The position numbers and the translations under genes are program-made. The notes under the pieces are model-generated. The model did no database searches. It was not told the origin of the DNA and saw nothing but the letters and a program-made list of their open reading frames with translations. DNA of 64,000 bases from Mycogone perniciosa (Eukaryota; Ascomycota; Sordariomycetes; Hypocreales; Hypocreaceae): contig JAOALB010000045.1 of NCBI GenBank assembly GCA_025331125.1, positions 124,001 to 188,000 of the forward strand, written 5' to 3'. Positions 43,803 to 58,649 of this stretch are shown piece by piece; within the stretch, counting starts at the first letter, position 1; each line of letters opens with the position of its first letter.

Positions 43803-46593
43803 CTTGAACATCAGGAATGAAGTTGCGGCTTGGATTCAAATACACAACTTCAGCTTCTATGACTCCATCTTCAAGCTAGCGGCAGCTAGTTGTGCATGCG
43901 ATGTCGAAAGCTTGAAGGCCTAACGTCACTTCTCTGTATGTATTGATGCCACGTTATTGATAAGGAAGCTTGCCGATGACGCCAGAGTGCGGAAGAAACT
44001 GCACGTGATTGGATGGTTGAACTGGGGTGCCGGAGTTTAGCCGCTTCGTCTCCATCTCCAATCAAATGGATAATTCTATTAACCCAGCGACTTGCAAACT
44101 GCCTATTTGGTACATAGTGGTGATGTTCGGATCTCTCTTCAACAACCATACATCTACGAAGTATTTCGTAGCTCTTCTCTATAGCTCTAACATAGTTCTT
44201 GATCTCCTTGGGGTTCAACTGCCACCTCAAGACTCAGCACACGCCTACCCTGCAACTCCAGCAGATGATGTTGCTAATACGATGCTGCTGCGAGTACGAA
44301 GTACTAGCTCAGATCGCATAACAGATCGGGCATGTTCAGCATTCAGATGTCTTGGAAATAGTATAGAATACGGAGTGGCGCATGCATTTGTGCAGGTCTC
44401 ATTACCATGATCCCTGGCGCCAAGCGTTCATACGCCGCTGTTGAATATAAGACAGTTTCTAAAAATACGAGTACTTCTAGTAGTATGTATGTTGTGATCC
44501 CCGCAGTCATTCGTAGCATTCCTGTCTTCCGCAATCACTCGGTGTAAGAGTCAATCCTCGTTCCTTCACATCGTCTTCATCGGTCCATTACGTGCCCAAC
44601 GATGCATCGGGGTGGCGAATCCAGTGCAGGAGAGACGTTCAAGGCCACCAATCCAGGCATCGACTTTGCCGCCAAGACACACTCAACTGCCACCGTGTGT
44701 ATGCTGTCCTACCCGCACCGAAATCCGTCCCCGTAGACATCCCCGAAAGGGTTGCACAATATGGCAGAAGGCTACGCCGATGTGAAGACTGCAGCTTCAT
44801 CCTTTGGGTTCAGGGGGTATCCTGCCCCATAAACCAAATGCATGCGTTCGTAATGCCAAACCGACCAAACTGCGAGAAAAGAGGTATCAGGACGTCTTCA
44901 TACGTAACCAAAATATATTCCGTGCTCCATCTATGATGATACCTGCTCACCCCATGGTCCAGAAATTGTCGTCTCACACCCTCCAGAAGCACAAATGCTT
45001 GCATGGACCCTCCATACACGATGACTCGGTGAGAACGGTCTCCAATGGCTGCCTGGATGGCAGTGTCCACAAGAGTTACCAACTCGGAAATCTATCAATA
45101 AACGCTTAGTAGTGTTATGGAGTAGTATTTTCGAAAATCCAGATGCCCAGACTCCGGTTACCATCAACATTTCGGCGAAACGGAGATTCCGACGACGAGA
45201 TCGATGGTTTTCAAGTGGAGCTATGGGGTACCATAGTGGCCAAAGCACTCTCACTACACAAACTCCCAGAACAATTTGTTATAAGGAGTTGATGCACTAC
45301 AACACTGTAGGTACGATCCGAAAGCGGATCCGTTGCACGAAATGTGCCAAGTAGTAGTGGGTTGATCAGTGAATAGTGCCCAGCAGTATCTTGTATGCCT
45401 CGTGGCATCCCAGATCCCATCGGCAGACTGCTACCATTCAGGGAAGTGATTGCGGAAGAATTTCCGTGATTAAGCGAAAGCGTAGATAACGGATGAGCCG
45501 GTACAGGGCTTGCCCCTGGCGCGCGTCGCCCAGCCAGTGAGATACCCGCACATTGCATGTGCCCGTCGGACACACATCGGCCTTGACTGGATATGGCCAA
45601 TTTGCCCATCAGAGCACCCAGGAGGGTGGGAAACAGATAGTAACTGTGATGTTGAAGGCCAACAACCCTTTAGAGGTTGGCCATATTATCCGTGCATACG
45701 GAGTACTGGAGGTGGTGACGTGACGTCGTTGGGGGCTGTATGACATAACCTAGAAAGCGGGAGCCCAGTTGCGATAGGCCGATGAGCAAGGCCATATGAG
45801 CAAAACACCCGTTTCCCCGAATTAATAATCATGTATATCTCCGGCGCCAAGTCCGTTGCTGATTAAGTGGCATCGAAACTCCGTCATATTAGCATCAAGA
45901 AAGCAGAATCTGTGGTTCGTAAGCAAAGCAAAGACCCGTCTCCCACCAGAATGGAATGGAGGGGCGGCCGCATAGTAGTAAACCACAATTCAAAACACTT
46001 CCTGCTCGAGGCGAGAGACGGTCGTCTTGCAGTCGTCATGTTTAAGGGTGGGAAAAACGCCCAACTGTGGGGGCGAGGATGCATGTTGCATCATGGATAA
46101 TGGGGTTGAGTGGAGGTGGGAGAGTGAGAAGAGCAATCGGCCAGCAAGGAGAGGCATCCGCTTAGGTAAGTGTCTGTTCTCTGTTCTCCTGCGGGTTAGG
46201 AGCACAAACATCCATTTCTGTCGGGTACCTCGTGACAGGCGGCAGATGGCGGCGGCCATCTTGTCACTTCTGCAAGGGGACAACCAAGAAGGCAAATGCC
46301 CAGAGAAGTAGTGAGTTGGGTGGTGTCATTGGCCAGACACAGTCGACCCTTGGCCTGCTGAAGATGGCACAAAACACGCAGATGCGGCGGCATGTCCATC
46401 GCTTGTGCACCAACCGCCGTGCATGTGTGGTGTGCAGTGAAATACGCGGTCCACTGTACCTATGCAGATGTATGTATGTCTCAACATGAGGTTATGTGCA
46501 CCTATTTCAGTGGTCGCATCGATATTGTGCATATGCATGTCTTGGTAATGTATGTATATTGATGTGGAGTGGGCGTGGATTAACAGTGCTCGG

Positions 46594-46722
46594 TACGAAG
46601 TAGTACAGAGTACAGAGAACTTCCCGAATGCCGCCTCTTCATTACTATACTGTACGAGGCAGTAGTGCCTCGTATGTCTGTCTGCATTAATAGCGTGTGA
46701 ACAAAGTACTCTGTACTCCGTA
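46594..46722. repeat. Two palindrome-word pairs (TACGAAGTA/TACAGAGTA and inverted TACTCTGTA/TACTCCGTA)
   Basis: At 46594-46612, TACGAAGTA is followed by TACAGAGTA. At 46707-46722, TACTCTGTA overlaps TACTCCGTA with a 7-bp period. The two pairs are in opposite orientation about 100 bp apart, so they could form arms of a weak hairpin. Confidence 0.8.
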
Positions 46723-46862
46723 CAATAAACCAAAAAAAAACGAATAAAAGAGATCAATCATTTCGGGCCTCATCGTCAGCGTCATCCAATACTCGTAACC
46801 CCAGAGCCCAGAGCAGAGAGAGGCCTAGGCCAAGCGGTCGCCCCGGCCGTCTTTGGTTGGCC

Positions 46863-46884
46863 ATGGTCATGGTCATGGTCATGG
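46863..46884 (+). repeat. ATGGTC hexanucleotide repeat
   Basis: Three perfect ATGGTC units and a partial fourth, noncoding, within the gene desert. Confidence 0.9.
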
Positions 46885-49800
46885 AGTTGCATCATTCGAT
46901 AGGCCAACCCAATCGTACGAGTGCTTCACATACAACACACCACAACACCATTGCATCCACTGGACAAGACTCTCGCTGAATGGTCCGTTTAGCGACGTCT
47001 CTGGCCGCCTAGGTATGATGGCTCAATAACTCCCGGAACCATCGAGGCCTTGGATGCAACCCTACCTATGTACAATGGCATCGTGTAATGGTCCTCATCA
47101 TCATTGCCGTTGCGCTCGATCCGTGTCCGCCAAGCGGTGACAGTCGCGGATTCCCACCAGATCAAGACAAGTCTCTGAGCACTATTGCCCTCAATAATCG
47201 TAAGCGGAAGCGAGAATCTGCGAGCGGACACGAAGGGCAAAAAAAGAGAGAGAGATACGAGTATACTACCCGCGAACTTCGGCGTCTATCAATTCTGGAC
47301 TAGGGGTGCCTCACCTCGTTGGCCCCGTCAACGCGAACATGTGGCCCGGTTTATCCATTATATTGAGGTCGAACATCTCACCCCTCCCCCTCGTGAGGAA
47401 ACAAGGGTTGACTGCCTTTGGATAGTTCAGGATAGTACGGAGTGTTAACGAATACTCGTAATTCCGGTAAGTCCATATTGGCAACCTCGCCCGGTCAATG
47501 GTAAGGGTTTGTAAGGAAAAGCCAAGTGAAGAGCCAAACCGGCACAAGCTTTTCCACCATCCGCTGTCTCGGGACTCAACGGCTCTCGCGGTGATCAGTG
47601 AATGGATGAATCATTTGCAAGCCCTCGTCAAGAGGCTGGCAGAAACAAACAATTCGCGCCCCCTTTTCTGCGCCTGCAGTTGACTCAAATTTGGGCTTGC
47701 TCTTTGTGCCCAAAGGCTTGAAACCAAATCGTCTGCCCTACGGGGCTATTTTAGATGGCATTTTGCATCTAGACAATTTGGAGCTCCGAGCCAAGTAATA
47801 AGGTCGCCGACCTTGAACGCCACTAAAACGCCACATCCCCGGGAGACGATTGAGGGTTTAAGCGCCATGTGCTTGAGCCATTCCGGGTGGAGGACCCGAA
47901 CTCTGTGTGGTGGGCCTGTGCCACCCCAGTCGAGAAGACCGTTTGGACCCGTTCTCAGATTCCAACACAGGATTGCCTACCTAGTCTTTTTGAGGTACTT
48001 CGTACTGCTGGCCCCCAAGATCAAAGAGCTGTGAAAGAGGTGAATACAATTTGAAACCGCTAAGCCAGAAGCTCACGGTTGAAACTGCCTGAGATATCTC
48101 CTGGCATCTGCCGTTGTGGACGCAAACGGAAGAAGCTAGAGATCGGCTGTTGTCTGTCTACGTGAAGCCTTCCTCCCCGGGCCATTGCTGGAGACGTTGT
48201 GGTCCGTCCACCTACAGAGTGAGACCACATCGCAGTCAAGACTCTAATACTCCCTCCGTACATATTACTGTACTTCGTGGATACGGTTACATTCGGTCAG
48301 CCACCTTGACATCGGTGTGCTGGCGTCAAGGGTACCCGGGCCCTGGAGAGTCAATGACAACACGACTGTGACGAGATGTGAGCATCATTCGCATGTTGCC
48401 TGCACTATCGCATTCTTGTTAAATGCACTCCACGCCTAATGGTGAGGCGCAGCATTGACTATGTCGACAATTCTCAATCACTACCGTGAGCTTATCCAAG
48501 TGAGACAATTGCAAAGCCAGACCCAAGATTCCGGCTCTTTACGAGTACAAGCCCTGCGAGCACGAAGCCAAAGCCGTCCAGTTGGGACAGCGCCACCTTT
48601 GGTCTGGTGGCAGGCCTCCACCAAGGCTCTAAATTTTTCTCAGGATTGGTCTGGAACTACGAAGTACTCGTATGTCATTGCCGAGATATTCTAGGATCCC
48701 GGCATGATACTAGATACTATTGCCTTGAAATGCCTCCTATGGTGTGAAAACGATGAGTTAAAAAAGAAGGCGCAGATAGCGCCCCAGCTAACAACAAGAC
48801 AGCCATACCATGGCTTTGCTTTTGGAGTCATACGGGTACGGTATATGCCGCAATTTGATGGGTTGTCGTCACTATGTACTTGGTATCGTCTCCTGATTTA
48901 CATGCGTACAGCTGTCTATGTAGATTATAGCAGTGAGGGGGGCGTGATGCCGTTTTCCTGAGCCCAACGCCTGAGATTTACGAGTACATCTCCGGAAGGC
49001 GATAGGATCTACAAAAAGTCGCCGATGTGTTGTCGATTTCCCTGGCGGAAGTATCCGGGCTAGGATTTAATCCCCGGGACTTGGGCAATTGTCCACATGG
49101 CATGGGTTAGAATTAGGTAAAATAGGAGTGGCAGCAACTCCATGATTTGCCAACACCTTCAGAACACAAGTCTGTAATGTATGCACACACAGACCAGCAG
49201 TTGATCCTGATAGGGCGTGTCTCTCACCACCAGGGGGCAGGAATTGCAACATGATCAATGGGATGCTTTTTGCTTTTTGCTTCCAATGGTCTCGCCCCCA
49301 AACGAATCGGCTCGTTACTTGCCGGCTGGTGGCGCTGGAACGGTTTGGGTGATGCGCAACGGTTGATGAGAACGTGTAAGGGTAAAAAGCAAAAATAATA
49401 AATCCCGAAATGGCCCAGTCCTGGAGCTCTCGAGCCTGTGACGGGCCAGTGCTGCGCCAAGAGGGGGTGCTGTCACTTGAGGTTCCAGCCCAGCGGCGCG
49501 GGATGTGACGAGGCCATTCCGTAGCGTGGGTTTAGGCTTGTTTGAGGACAGCCTTGTGGAGAAGACAAGAAATACGGAGGAGCCAATCAGAGGTTTGGAC
49601 GTTTGAAAACTGTTAGACCATCTTAGTCAATCACAATCATACTACTACTACGGAGTAATAGTTGTTACTATCCAATGGGGCGATTAGGCCCATCAAGTAA
49701 TGTCAAGCTGTGATTGCACATTCGAGCATATCGGTAGGTGTAGCATCTTCCTTCCAATAGACCACATAGTTTCGGCTATTGAATGTATGGCGTCAAGTCA

Positions 49801-52800
49801 CCGTGAGGCGGCATGGTTGTGGGTGGTCGATCGAGATACCATGTCCATACATACTTTCGCTTGATTTACTCGTACGAGTATGTACAGACATGCACGCACT
49901 AGTTGGCGATCACGATCTGGGCGTGGTGACATGCACAAATGCAAATTATTAAATTAAATTTAGATTGCGGAGTACGATTGTGGTGTTGAATAAAAAGTCA
50001 TCACAATTGCCTTATTCCGGCCTGGGCTCAGTAGCTGTGCACGCATGGGTCGACTCTCAGCTGAATCAACCATTTTTGCTACTCCTTTATCCCCATTCCA
50101 AGTGTTCCTGTTTCTTGCCCAGGCTGAAAATACCCTGGCAAGAGATCCAGTCGAGATGCATCTCACCGTTGTTTCTCTGCTGGGCCAACCTTGTGCTTCG
50201 TTCGTTCGAGTATGCACGTACATCCGTATGCGCGCGCGGGATATATCTTTAGATCGATGGTTTCGGACGGCACGGAACACCGAGTGTCGCGATGAACCGT
50301 AGCTTCGGGTTCCCGATAATTCGGGCTATCGGCGACCTAGGGCGTGTATGGTGTGACGCCACAAAATCCAAACAAGCCACACCCCGTGTTGCTGGTCCAT
50401 TCCCCCAGCCGGCGCCACAATCTGCCCACACCCCTTTTCACTTTCACTGCCCCTCCCGCATGTCTTTCTCACCCACATCCCAGACTGGGAAGAGATAGGC
50501 CTCTGATTCATCCAAGGCTTGCGCCGGCTCCGCGACGTGGCTTGATGGGGAGGTTTCCTCTCCTGCGGCACGACGTCCTTTAATCTAACAGCTCTATTCG
50601 CGAGCAACAGAGTCCATTCATGCATAAATTTGAATGAAGACGTATGCGGAAGAGAGAGTAGGGTGATGAGAGGCTGGGGGTCAAAAACTGGGTGGTATGT
50701 GAGGGGTTATGCCCAGCTCGCCCACATCTGATCTACAGGCCATAGAGCTACTCCATCGTTTTCCAGCCAATGTTCTTCATTTTCTCGGCACCAAGACGAA
50801 AGCGAGAATACGCTTATCATCCACAAGAGAGGAGGCTGCTTGGGGGCCAGACTAACAGCGGGAAGCATTTCCCCCTTCGTGCTTCGGAGACCAGAAAAAA
50901 TAATACTACGAAGTACTACTACGAGTATGTGGTATCGTCTGCACAGCGGGGACAACACCACCTCGTAGACCTCCAACTGCGTTTTCGCCGACAAGGCTCA
51001 TTTAGCGACCTCAACTTGTATCATCGCATCTACGTCCCAAGTACTCCGTACCGCGCCAATAACTAGGTGTTTTCATAGCACCAAATATTGACCTCCCCCC
51101 ACCACTCCCAACCAGACCTTCACGCCACTCCGCCACGCACATCTCTTCTTGCTTGTAAGTCGTCATTCTCCAGCCAAAGACAAGTTGTTTTGGGTCAACG
51201 GCCCCCCAACTGGCGCGCGACTCAACTGCAGGAGTGAAACATAACCATTGGCAACACTCCCAAGTTCTTTGGCAGCGGCACAGTTCGACATACCACGTTT
51301 TCCCCCCCTTGTGAAACAAAAGGATCAGAATCCGACGGGCACGTTGACTTTGAATCATCGAAGCGCGGGAGGGAGTGTTGTTCGCTGTTGAAAGTTGGCT
51401 GCGCAAATACATCCCCAGAACGGCCATGGTCGCAACATCAACAGACCGCGATGTTCGAGATGGAACGAGGGCCGGCATGTGGGCGTAGGTGGCCCGTGAC
51501 TCCGCGAGCCTAACACTAGACCATTTAGTGGCAATCTATTTTTACGACTTCGTGAAAGGCAGCGACAACGCCTTTCTCTCTTTCTGGACAATACACTTGT
51601 GTACGAGGCGTATCGAGCAGAGACATCTGTGTACGAAATACGACGCAGTCTTGTTTTCCTTTGCCCAATTGAAGATGCTGTCCTTGACATAGGGCAGGCA
51701 GGCAGTGCTAGGTTGTAAATGTGTTGCTATCTTGTTGTCCAACATGGATGGGCATGCAAGGGAAAATGTACCTAATACGGAGTACTAGTAGCACTGACTA
51801 TACGGAGTGGCATGTACGTACTCGTACTACTACTCGTAGTGCGCGTCTGTCTGCACGCCATGCATTTCGTGCTTCAGGTAAAGCTAAAATAAACTCAGGG
51901 AAGGCTCTCGGTGTGTGGACTCCCATACCCGCCGGAGAATGCCTTGGCGTTCAAGCCAACCGCGTGGAGAAAAGCGCAATGTTGCTGCACTCCCCAGATT
52001 GGGGTCTTAGATGGTACATACTGACTGGGTCGGGGACAGATAGGATCCATTAGACTAACCAGTTCTGGCAAAATTAGGCGAGAGGACATCTGACCATACC
52101 GTAGGAACGCCGTGCGATTGGGCACAGGTGCTGAAGGGAGGGCACGCACGGAGTACCATTTGGCTCCTGCCCGCCGTTTGACGTCCGTCGGTGGAGAATA
52201 TGGATACGTAGGGAGGGACGTACCCTTTTCCCAATTTGTTGCAAGGCAAGCGCGACGAATACGATGAGGGCTCCACTTCTGGCCAGACTGGCTCAAGAAA
52301 ATATGAATCCCAAAGCTAACTACACAGTGCTAAACGAGATATAGTTTAGTGCGCGATAAATATTGACAATAACCCCCGGCAATTATATCTCTGTACGGAG
52401 TACAGCATAGACTAAAGGAAAATAAATTACTACCCAAAACGTGGTATGGTTGCGAATGCAATCGTGATCCGCCCTGGATACCCAGCCTTATTAAGCCAGA
52501 TCTATGACCCCTGAAGATAGTCTTGGGCTGGCATAATTGTTAAAGTTACACACTATGGTTTAAGAGAGAAAGGGCGAAAAAAAGGGGGGGCAAGACCTCA
52601 AATGGTAATAACGATGATGAGCATTAATGATGGATGCATGGATAGATAGCAAGGCACACCCAACATACATACAATGCGGGCGGCATATGCGTGCCTCAAT
52701 ACCGGGTGACATACTTCGTACAATACGGGCACACAAAGACTCTATCTATACCAAGAATGTCCGATGGTTCAATATACATGCAAGGACCCGTCTGCTTGAA

Positions 52801-55615
52801 CAGTGAGGCGAGCCACAACGATAGTATCACATGGCTCTCGAGACATTGCATACTCGTACCTATGCAGTAATAGCAATGCTTATCTCGCGTCGACTCACCA
52901 TTTGGGAATAAGCGACGATAGCCATACAAGAGCAGACGGTGATCAAAGACAGGGCTGGCTAGTCACCCGGGGGCCGGTGTGGCGCGCCCGTCACGTTTCG
53001 GCCTGCCCGGTCTAAAAGACACCCTTATTGCTTGAATAAAACCTCCTAACGAGGAGACATCGTAGCCAATCAAGCATGGTCTCCCGGTATGATGGAATGA
53101 AGATGCCGTCATCTATGGCCAGTTGTAGGACGGAACTACGGCAATGCGGATACACGGTGAAAAAGTATGTGTGTGCCATGAATTATGTAACGACATGTTG
53201 ATGAAACTGTCGTGGAGATTGCTCAACTGAAGGATACGACTTTGGTGTGTGTTCTAGACGCGCAGAGTAAAAGATATTCTCTACGATGCTGCCACGTAAT
53301 AGACGAGGGCTTCATTGGGGGTTTCTGACGGGACATTCCGTGTAAAAGATGGTGTACTTCGTAGCGGTAGCACTCGTTGTAGTATCTCCAATACCCCGTG
53401 CTCTCAATCGAAGGGGGCCTGTTGATGAGGCTCTGCTGGAGGAGTCTTTGCCTGTTTGGGGTCACGGCAGTCCAATGAGGCGGGACTTCGGCGACCATCC
53501 AGTTCCGACCGGAAGGATTCGCCGGTGTAGTAGTCTCATACATAGATGAGGATGAATCGCACTGATTACCGCATTGGATCGATAGGTGAGCCCGCGTAGA
53601 TGGACTGCAGAGCATGGAGGCCCAGAGCAAGAGAGGAGGGCAAGGGCAACGAGTGACGGACCAGGGCACGGCCTCGTGGGAAGAGATTGCAGGTGGAGCG
53701 CGAAGAGACCAGGGCCAAGGAAAGATTGGCGTGCCGGAAAGATGGGCGCAAGATGCCCTGTGCAGGATTAGAGATGGACGTCAGGGATTCGGGAGAGAAA
53801 ATAAAGGGGAGGGATGAGGAGTGTGGATATCACGTCTCCCCATCCCACCCGATCCAGACCGGGCTTACCCCTGCTAGCATCACACACTCTCCTCCTCCTG
53901 CTCATCTTGATCCTGACCAAGATTGGTAAGCTAAGGTCCCAAGAGATGCTGCTTTGGGCCTGTGCTCAGCCCTACAACAGCCCGCGCCCAAGTTCATCTG
54001 GCGGCAAGGGCAGCCTACCCTACAGCAGAGCCTCAGCCGCATCCTGAATAGGGTTTTCCTTAGGCGCCTCGTCCAAACGCTTTTGAACTGCCGGGTATGA
54101 AAGATTTCGATGGTGTACAGACTATTGCGGGCGTCGTGATGAGTCTAGGCAAGCCGATAGCAACAGAGTTAAGTGTGTTGGCATTTTCATTTCATCATGT
54201 GTGTGAGTGAGGGATGAGGTGGCATGTTGGTCGTAACCCTATCTAGATCCCTGGCCCCTGAACTAACCCGCCATCTGATTCGACAAGTGAAGATGAGAGT
54301 CAACGAGGACCGTCCCTGGCAGCAGGTCGTGGCCAGAACGTTGGGTCGGGTTGACGATCATCCATGGCAAGTGGCACACCCTTGTTAGAGGATAGTTTGC
54401 ACTTATTCCTGCTCATCCTTCGCTCAACACAAGTAGCACACATACGAAGTACATGCGACGCACATTACATCGGTTACGCAGTGAGAGGGGAACACAAAGT
54501 TTCTTTACATGCTTACAGGAACTGAAGAGGGAACTACCCCGTCCTCCGTGGTATCAACGATTGCTTTTGTGCAGGTTTGTCATTCCTCGCTTACCCACAT
54601 GTCGAGAGGCATGTTTGCTTTTGTATAGAGTCCGTATTACGAATTCGCATGACGCACTCTATGACGGAGACAATTCCACGACGTGGACGATAACACACCA
54701 AGGCTTAGAAAAGAAAGGAAAAACAGCCCCCAAGATGACCTTGTGACGCATCGGCCCGCATGGGATGCCTAGATAGGAATGTGAGGTTGAGTCAACGAGG
54801 CGCTAAAGGGTGAAGGACTTGCACGTAAACGCCCTGCCGCCACGTATTACCACAACTGGGAGAAGATGTGGTGGGATATACGGAGTAGTCCTACGTAGGC
54901 AGTAGTATTATTAAAGCACGTACTCGTACGAAGTGCTTGGTAAGATGGATGGAATGGAATCACAGGCCAGCCAGCAAGTTGTGAGAGGAGGATTCCAAGA
55001 CCCTTGGCCCCCAGGTCCAGCCTCTTCGACATGCCCTTCTCACGCCTCATTCAAAAACGTGGGATGTAATTACTTCTCTCACAAACGAGCGTTGTCTCTC
55101 CCACACGAGGGGACACAAGCCCAACCCAAATTTTTTCGCCTTTCTCTTTTTCCTTTTGTTCCCACCGTCCTGGGACGTGGATGTGGTAAGCCTGGAATTT
55201 CGTAGGGCTGAGCACATACCACCAATCCGCGTCTCACGCTGATACAACAGACCCCAAGACAGACGCCGCCAAATGAAAAAAAAGGGGGGGAGAGCTGTTC
55301 CAAAGCAATGCATGGGCAGCGCTACTGGCGCTTGAGAGATCAAATTGGGCGACTTGCAGGCCGCCAAAGAGTGCTCATTTGTTTGTACCAAGGCAGACGG
55401 AATTCCGGAACTTCCCATTTTATGGCGCGCGAACGATGGATCCTTCATCGACACTTGAATGCTTTCGTAACATTAATAGAGATCGGTTGGCATAGGTATT
55501 ATTAGTATGCCATTAGCAAGGGATAGGCTTTCACTGGCATTAGTCAGAGGACCGTGCCGCTACTAGCCTATCACCACACTGGTGAGACTGGCCGCCCGTT
55601 ATGAGTGCCGTAATT

Positions 55616-55633
55616 GTACTCCGTACGGAGTAC
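55616..55633. repeat. Perfect 18-bp palindrome GTACTCCGTACGGAGTAC
   Basis: Two inverted copies of the dispersed word share a central TA, giving a perfect 18-bp palindrome. It is the longest exact palindrome of this family that I found in the window. Confidence 0.92.
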
Positions 55634-58627
55634 GAACATGCATGCCTCATCATGGAAAGGGGATTAGAGACTCAACAATAGTGGCAGAATTGATTCTACG
55701 TGCGACACAGAAGGCGCTGTACCATGTGTTCTGGAATTATTTTCTTGGGGTCTGGTGAACCCACGCGATGGGCTGAAGAGCTGACAGGAGAAACATGATA
55801 TGCCAAAAACAGCATATGAGCCGTACAATGTCTCTCCCTCTTTCACCGGGGTGTTCATCGCTTGTCTCGCGTTTGATTCCTCTTTCGAGGGACGAATAGA
55901 GCCCCCGGTCGCTTATGAGGGCGAGCGACAGGGGGTGCAGAGAGTGACATCGATATGGAGCAGCTTCGTGTCGTTAGTTATTAACCTATAGCATTAGCAG
56001 GACTCTCCAAAGCAAACCAAACCAAAATATCGAGTTTCAGTGCATCGCCGATTTAGTTAACGAGGCCCATCTATTCTGCCACGCCCGTCGACTGAAATTT
56101 TTTCTTCTCTCTTTCTTTGGTATGAGGCCTCTTGGCTGAGCTTAGAGAGCAGAGCCGATAGCCGTCATGATGATCCACCTCGCCATGTGTCGCCAAGTGG
56201 GATATCGGACGGGAAGAAGGGAGGGGTGTCTGTGAGTCAAAAAACAAGACGGAAGCCTATTGCACCGCCTCACCGTGCTTCTTTTTTTAACAGCACAAAT
56301 GAAGTGTTGTGCAGCTGCATTGGTGTGCATAAGTGTGAGTATTTGCACCGCCATCTGAGCAAGGTTATGGCGCAGAGCTTATGCCGTCCAATCAGATGCA
56401 GCTATGAGGCTCGTTAATCCAAAAATGGAAGAGCACTGCACAGAGATGTGACTCGGAACGGGTACCCGGATAGAGACTCTGAATGATGGAATAAATGGAG
56501 AACGTCAGTGTTACTCAACAGCATCGGAACGGCGAAGGAGATCATGTCATGAGGGGGTAACGTCGTATGGTATGTACGATGTTTGCTTCGGCATTTCTGT
56601 CTGTATCCTCACATGCATCGAAATGTTGTATGCATGCACGTCAGGAATCCTGTTTCGTGAACGCCGTCTATCCTCCGGTTACTGTTGGGCGAGGCAGCCT
56701 CGCCGTGCCGAACGCCATTTCCCACCCCGTCGGGATACCCGGTTCTCGCTTGGATGCACGAGGGGAAATCGAGAGTTGCGCCACTGAACGGTAGTAGTCT
56801 GCAAGGCGTGTGCATACGACTACATACGATGTTAGTAGAGTCGTAATATTGCCTTGGCTATTTCGCAATGGTATCATGATGATGACAACGCATTGGTCAA
56901 GCCAACCTTGTAGTGTAGTAGGCAGTAGTAGGAAGTAGTAAGAGTAGTCTGATTCTCTCCATCACGAGAACGCTTGTAGGTAAAATGGAGACGATTAATC
57001 AATCTAGAACAATCCTTCCGGAGCACAGTCGAAGACGACGTATTGACTTCACTTGACCGGTACAAGGATTGGGTTTTGGTCGCTCCACTTGTCACTCCCT
57101 GATTTGCCCCAGAAACTCAAAAGCCGATGTGGATGCACGCCATTCCTAAAAGGGGGCCAATGTGCGCCGTTCGTCTGGTTGGTCAGGCTATAAGCGACAC
57201 GACCCTTAAAAGATGGAGCCGGAACAGCACGTTGACGCAAAGAGGGGGAGCCGAGCGCCGGGTGCATATTTTATGGGTCGCAGAGCCTCGCCGATTACCG
57301 CATGGGGATATTCGTAGAAGTCCCAAGGCTCTCAGGGTAGCTGAAGAATAGGTCAAGACGTCGCACTGCACTCCATAACGGTCGATTCTCAAGACAAACT
57401 GCAGGGAGACAATCCAGCATGTCCAAATCCATGTAACATACCTGCTCCCACTTACCCGAGAAAAGCGGGCAACTGTTGCCTGGCTTGCCGGATCGTTTCC
57501 CCAGTTTAATCTATCTTGCTGTTCCATCCCTGCTTTATTCTTACGAGGCACTTCGTACGGAAGACTAAGTCCTTTGTACCATTTTATGATTGAGGGTACT
57601 ACGTACTATCCCGCACGATGCTAGTGCAGACGATGTATCCACGTAGATGTCTCGTGGTTTTGTCTTCTCATGAACTGATGTAGATATGTACTCCATATTA
57701 TCACACAGATGTACGAGTACTCCGTGCGAAGCAAGTGAGAATCTGACCCGCAGCCAGAACGGAGTTTTATTGATTGGGATAAGCCGATGATTACCTCACA
57801 GGAACTATCGGCAAACTCTGTTCAGTGGTCCTCCTATAAGCTTGTTGGATATAGGCAGGCAAGATACTACTACTAGTACTTCGTACAGTGTAAAGTACTA
57901 CACTCGTTAAGATTCTTGCTACCGCACAGAATAATTTGGAAGACGGCACAGCTAGGTTGTAGGAGTTTAGTTAGTCAAACGACAGATCACTAATCCTGAG
58001 AATTTCATGGATTCTCTCCTACCTGATTATCAGCATCAGATATTACGACGTCCTATTCCCCATCATCGCCATCCTTCAACCAAGGTCAGACGAACGATGC
58101 TCCACAAGACAGAGCACGGGCCTACCCCGTGAGCCCTGACACACGGATAAACAGACCGAATAAGACGAATTTCCAGATTTGGGAAGTGTACAAATGATGC
58201 ATCGCGCGCCAGATCGCTGGCAGTGCGCGCACCCGTCGGAGCCGGGGCCACTAGATGGGCGGTTTTGCTGCCGGTTTGACGATACTATTGGTCAGGGTCT
58301 GGGTTAAGGCGTAGTACAGACAGGGGTGACTAAAATGATCTGACAATTTTGCTTTTTTACTGCCCGGAATAGTAAGTAGTCATTTTTGTGCGAATATCCG
58401 CGTACCCAAACGATTGGGCTAGATGCGAAATGCATGTATTATCGGGGAAAGGATAACCTAGGTGGGTCACAATGAAAGGGTACGAGATGCACAACAACAG
58501 AAGCAACAAACATACGAGTAGAGGGTGTCCGGCATAACTAAACCTCCCTCCGTACGAAATACGCGTAGACGGAGATAAATAAACGGGGCTTCATAGAAAT
58601 TGTGCATTCAATATCTCCGTTTCTCCA

Positions 58628-58649
58628 TACGGAGTACGGAGTACTCGTA
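58628..58649. repeat. TACGGAGTACGGAGTACTCGTA array
   Basis: Two direct TACGGAGTA copies with 7-bp period (58628-58636 and 58635-58643) run into TACTCGTA (58642-58649). This joins two members of the word family in one array. Confidence 0.9.
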
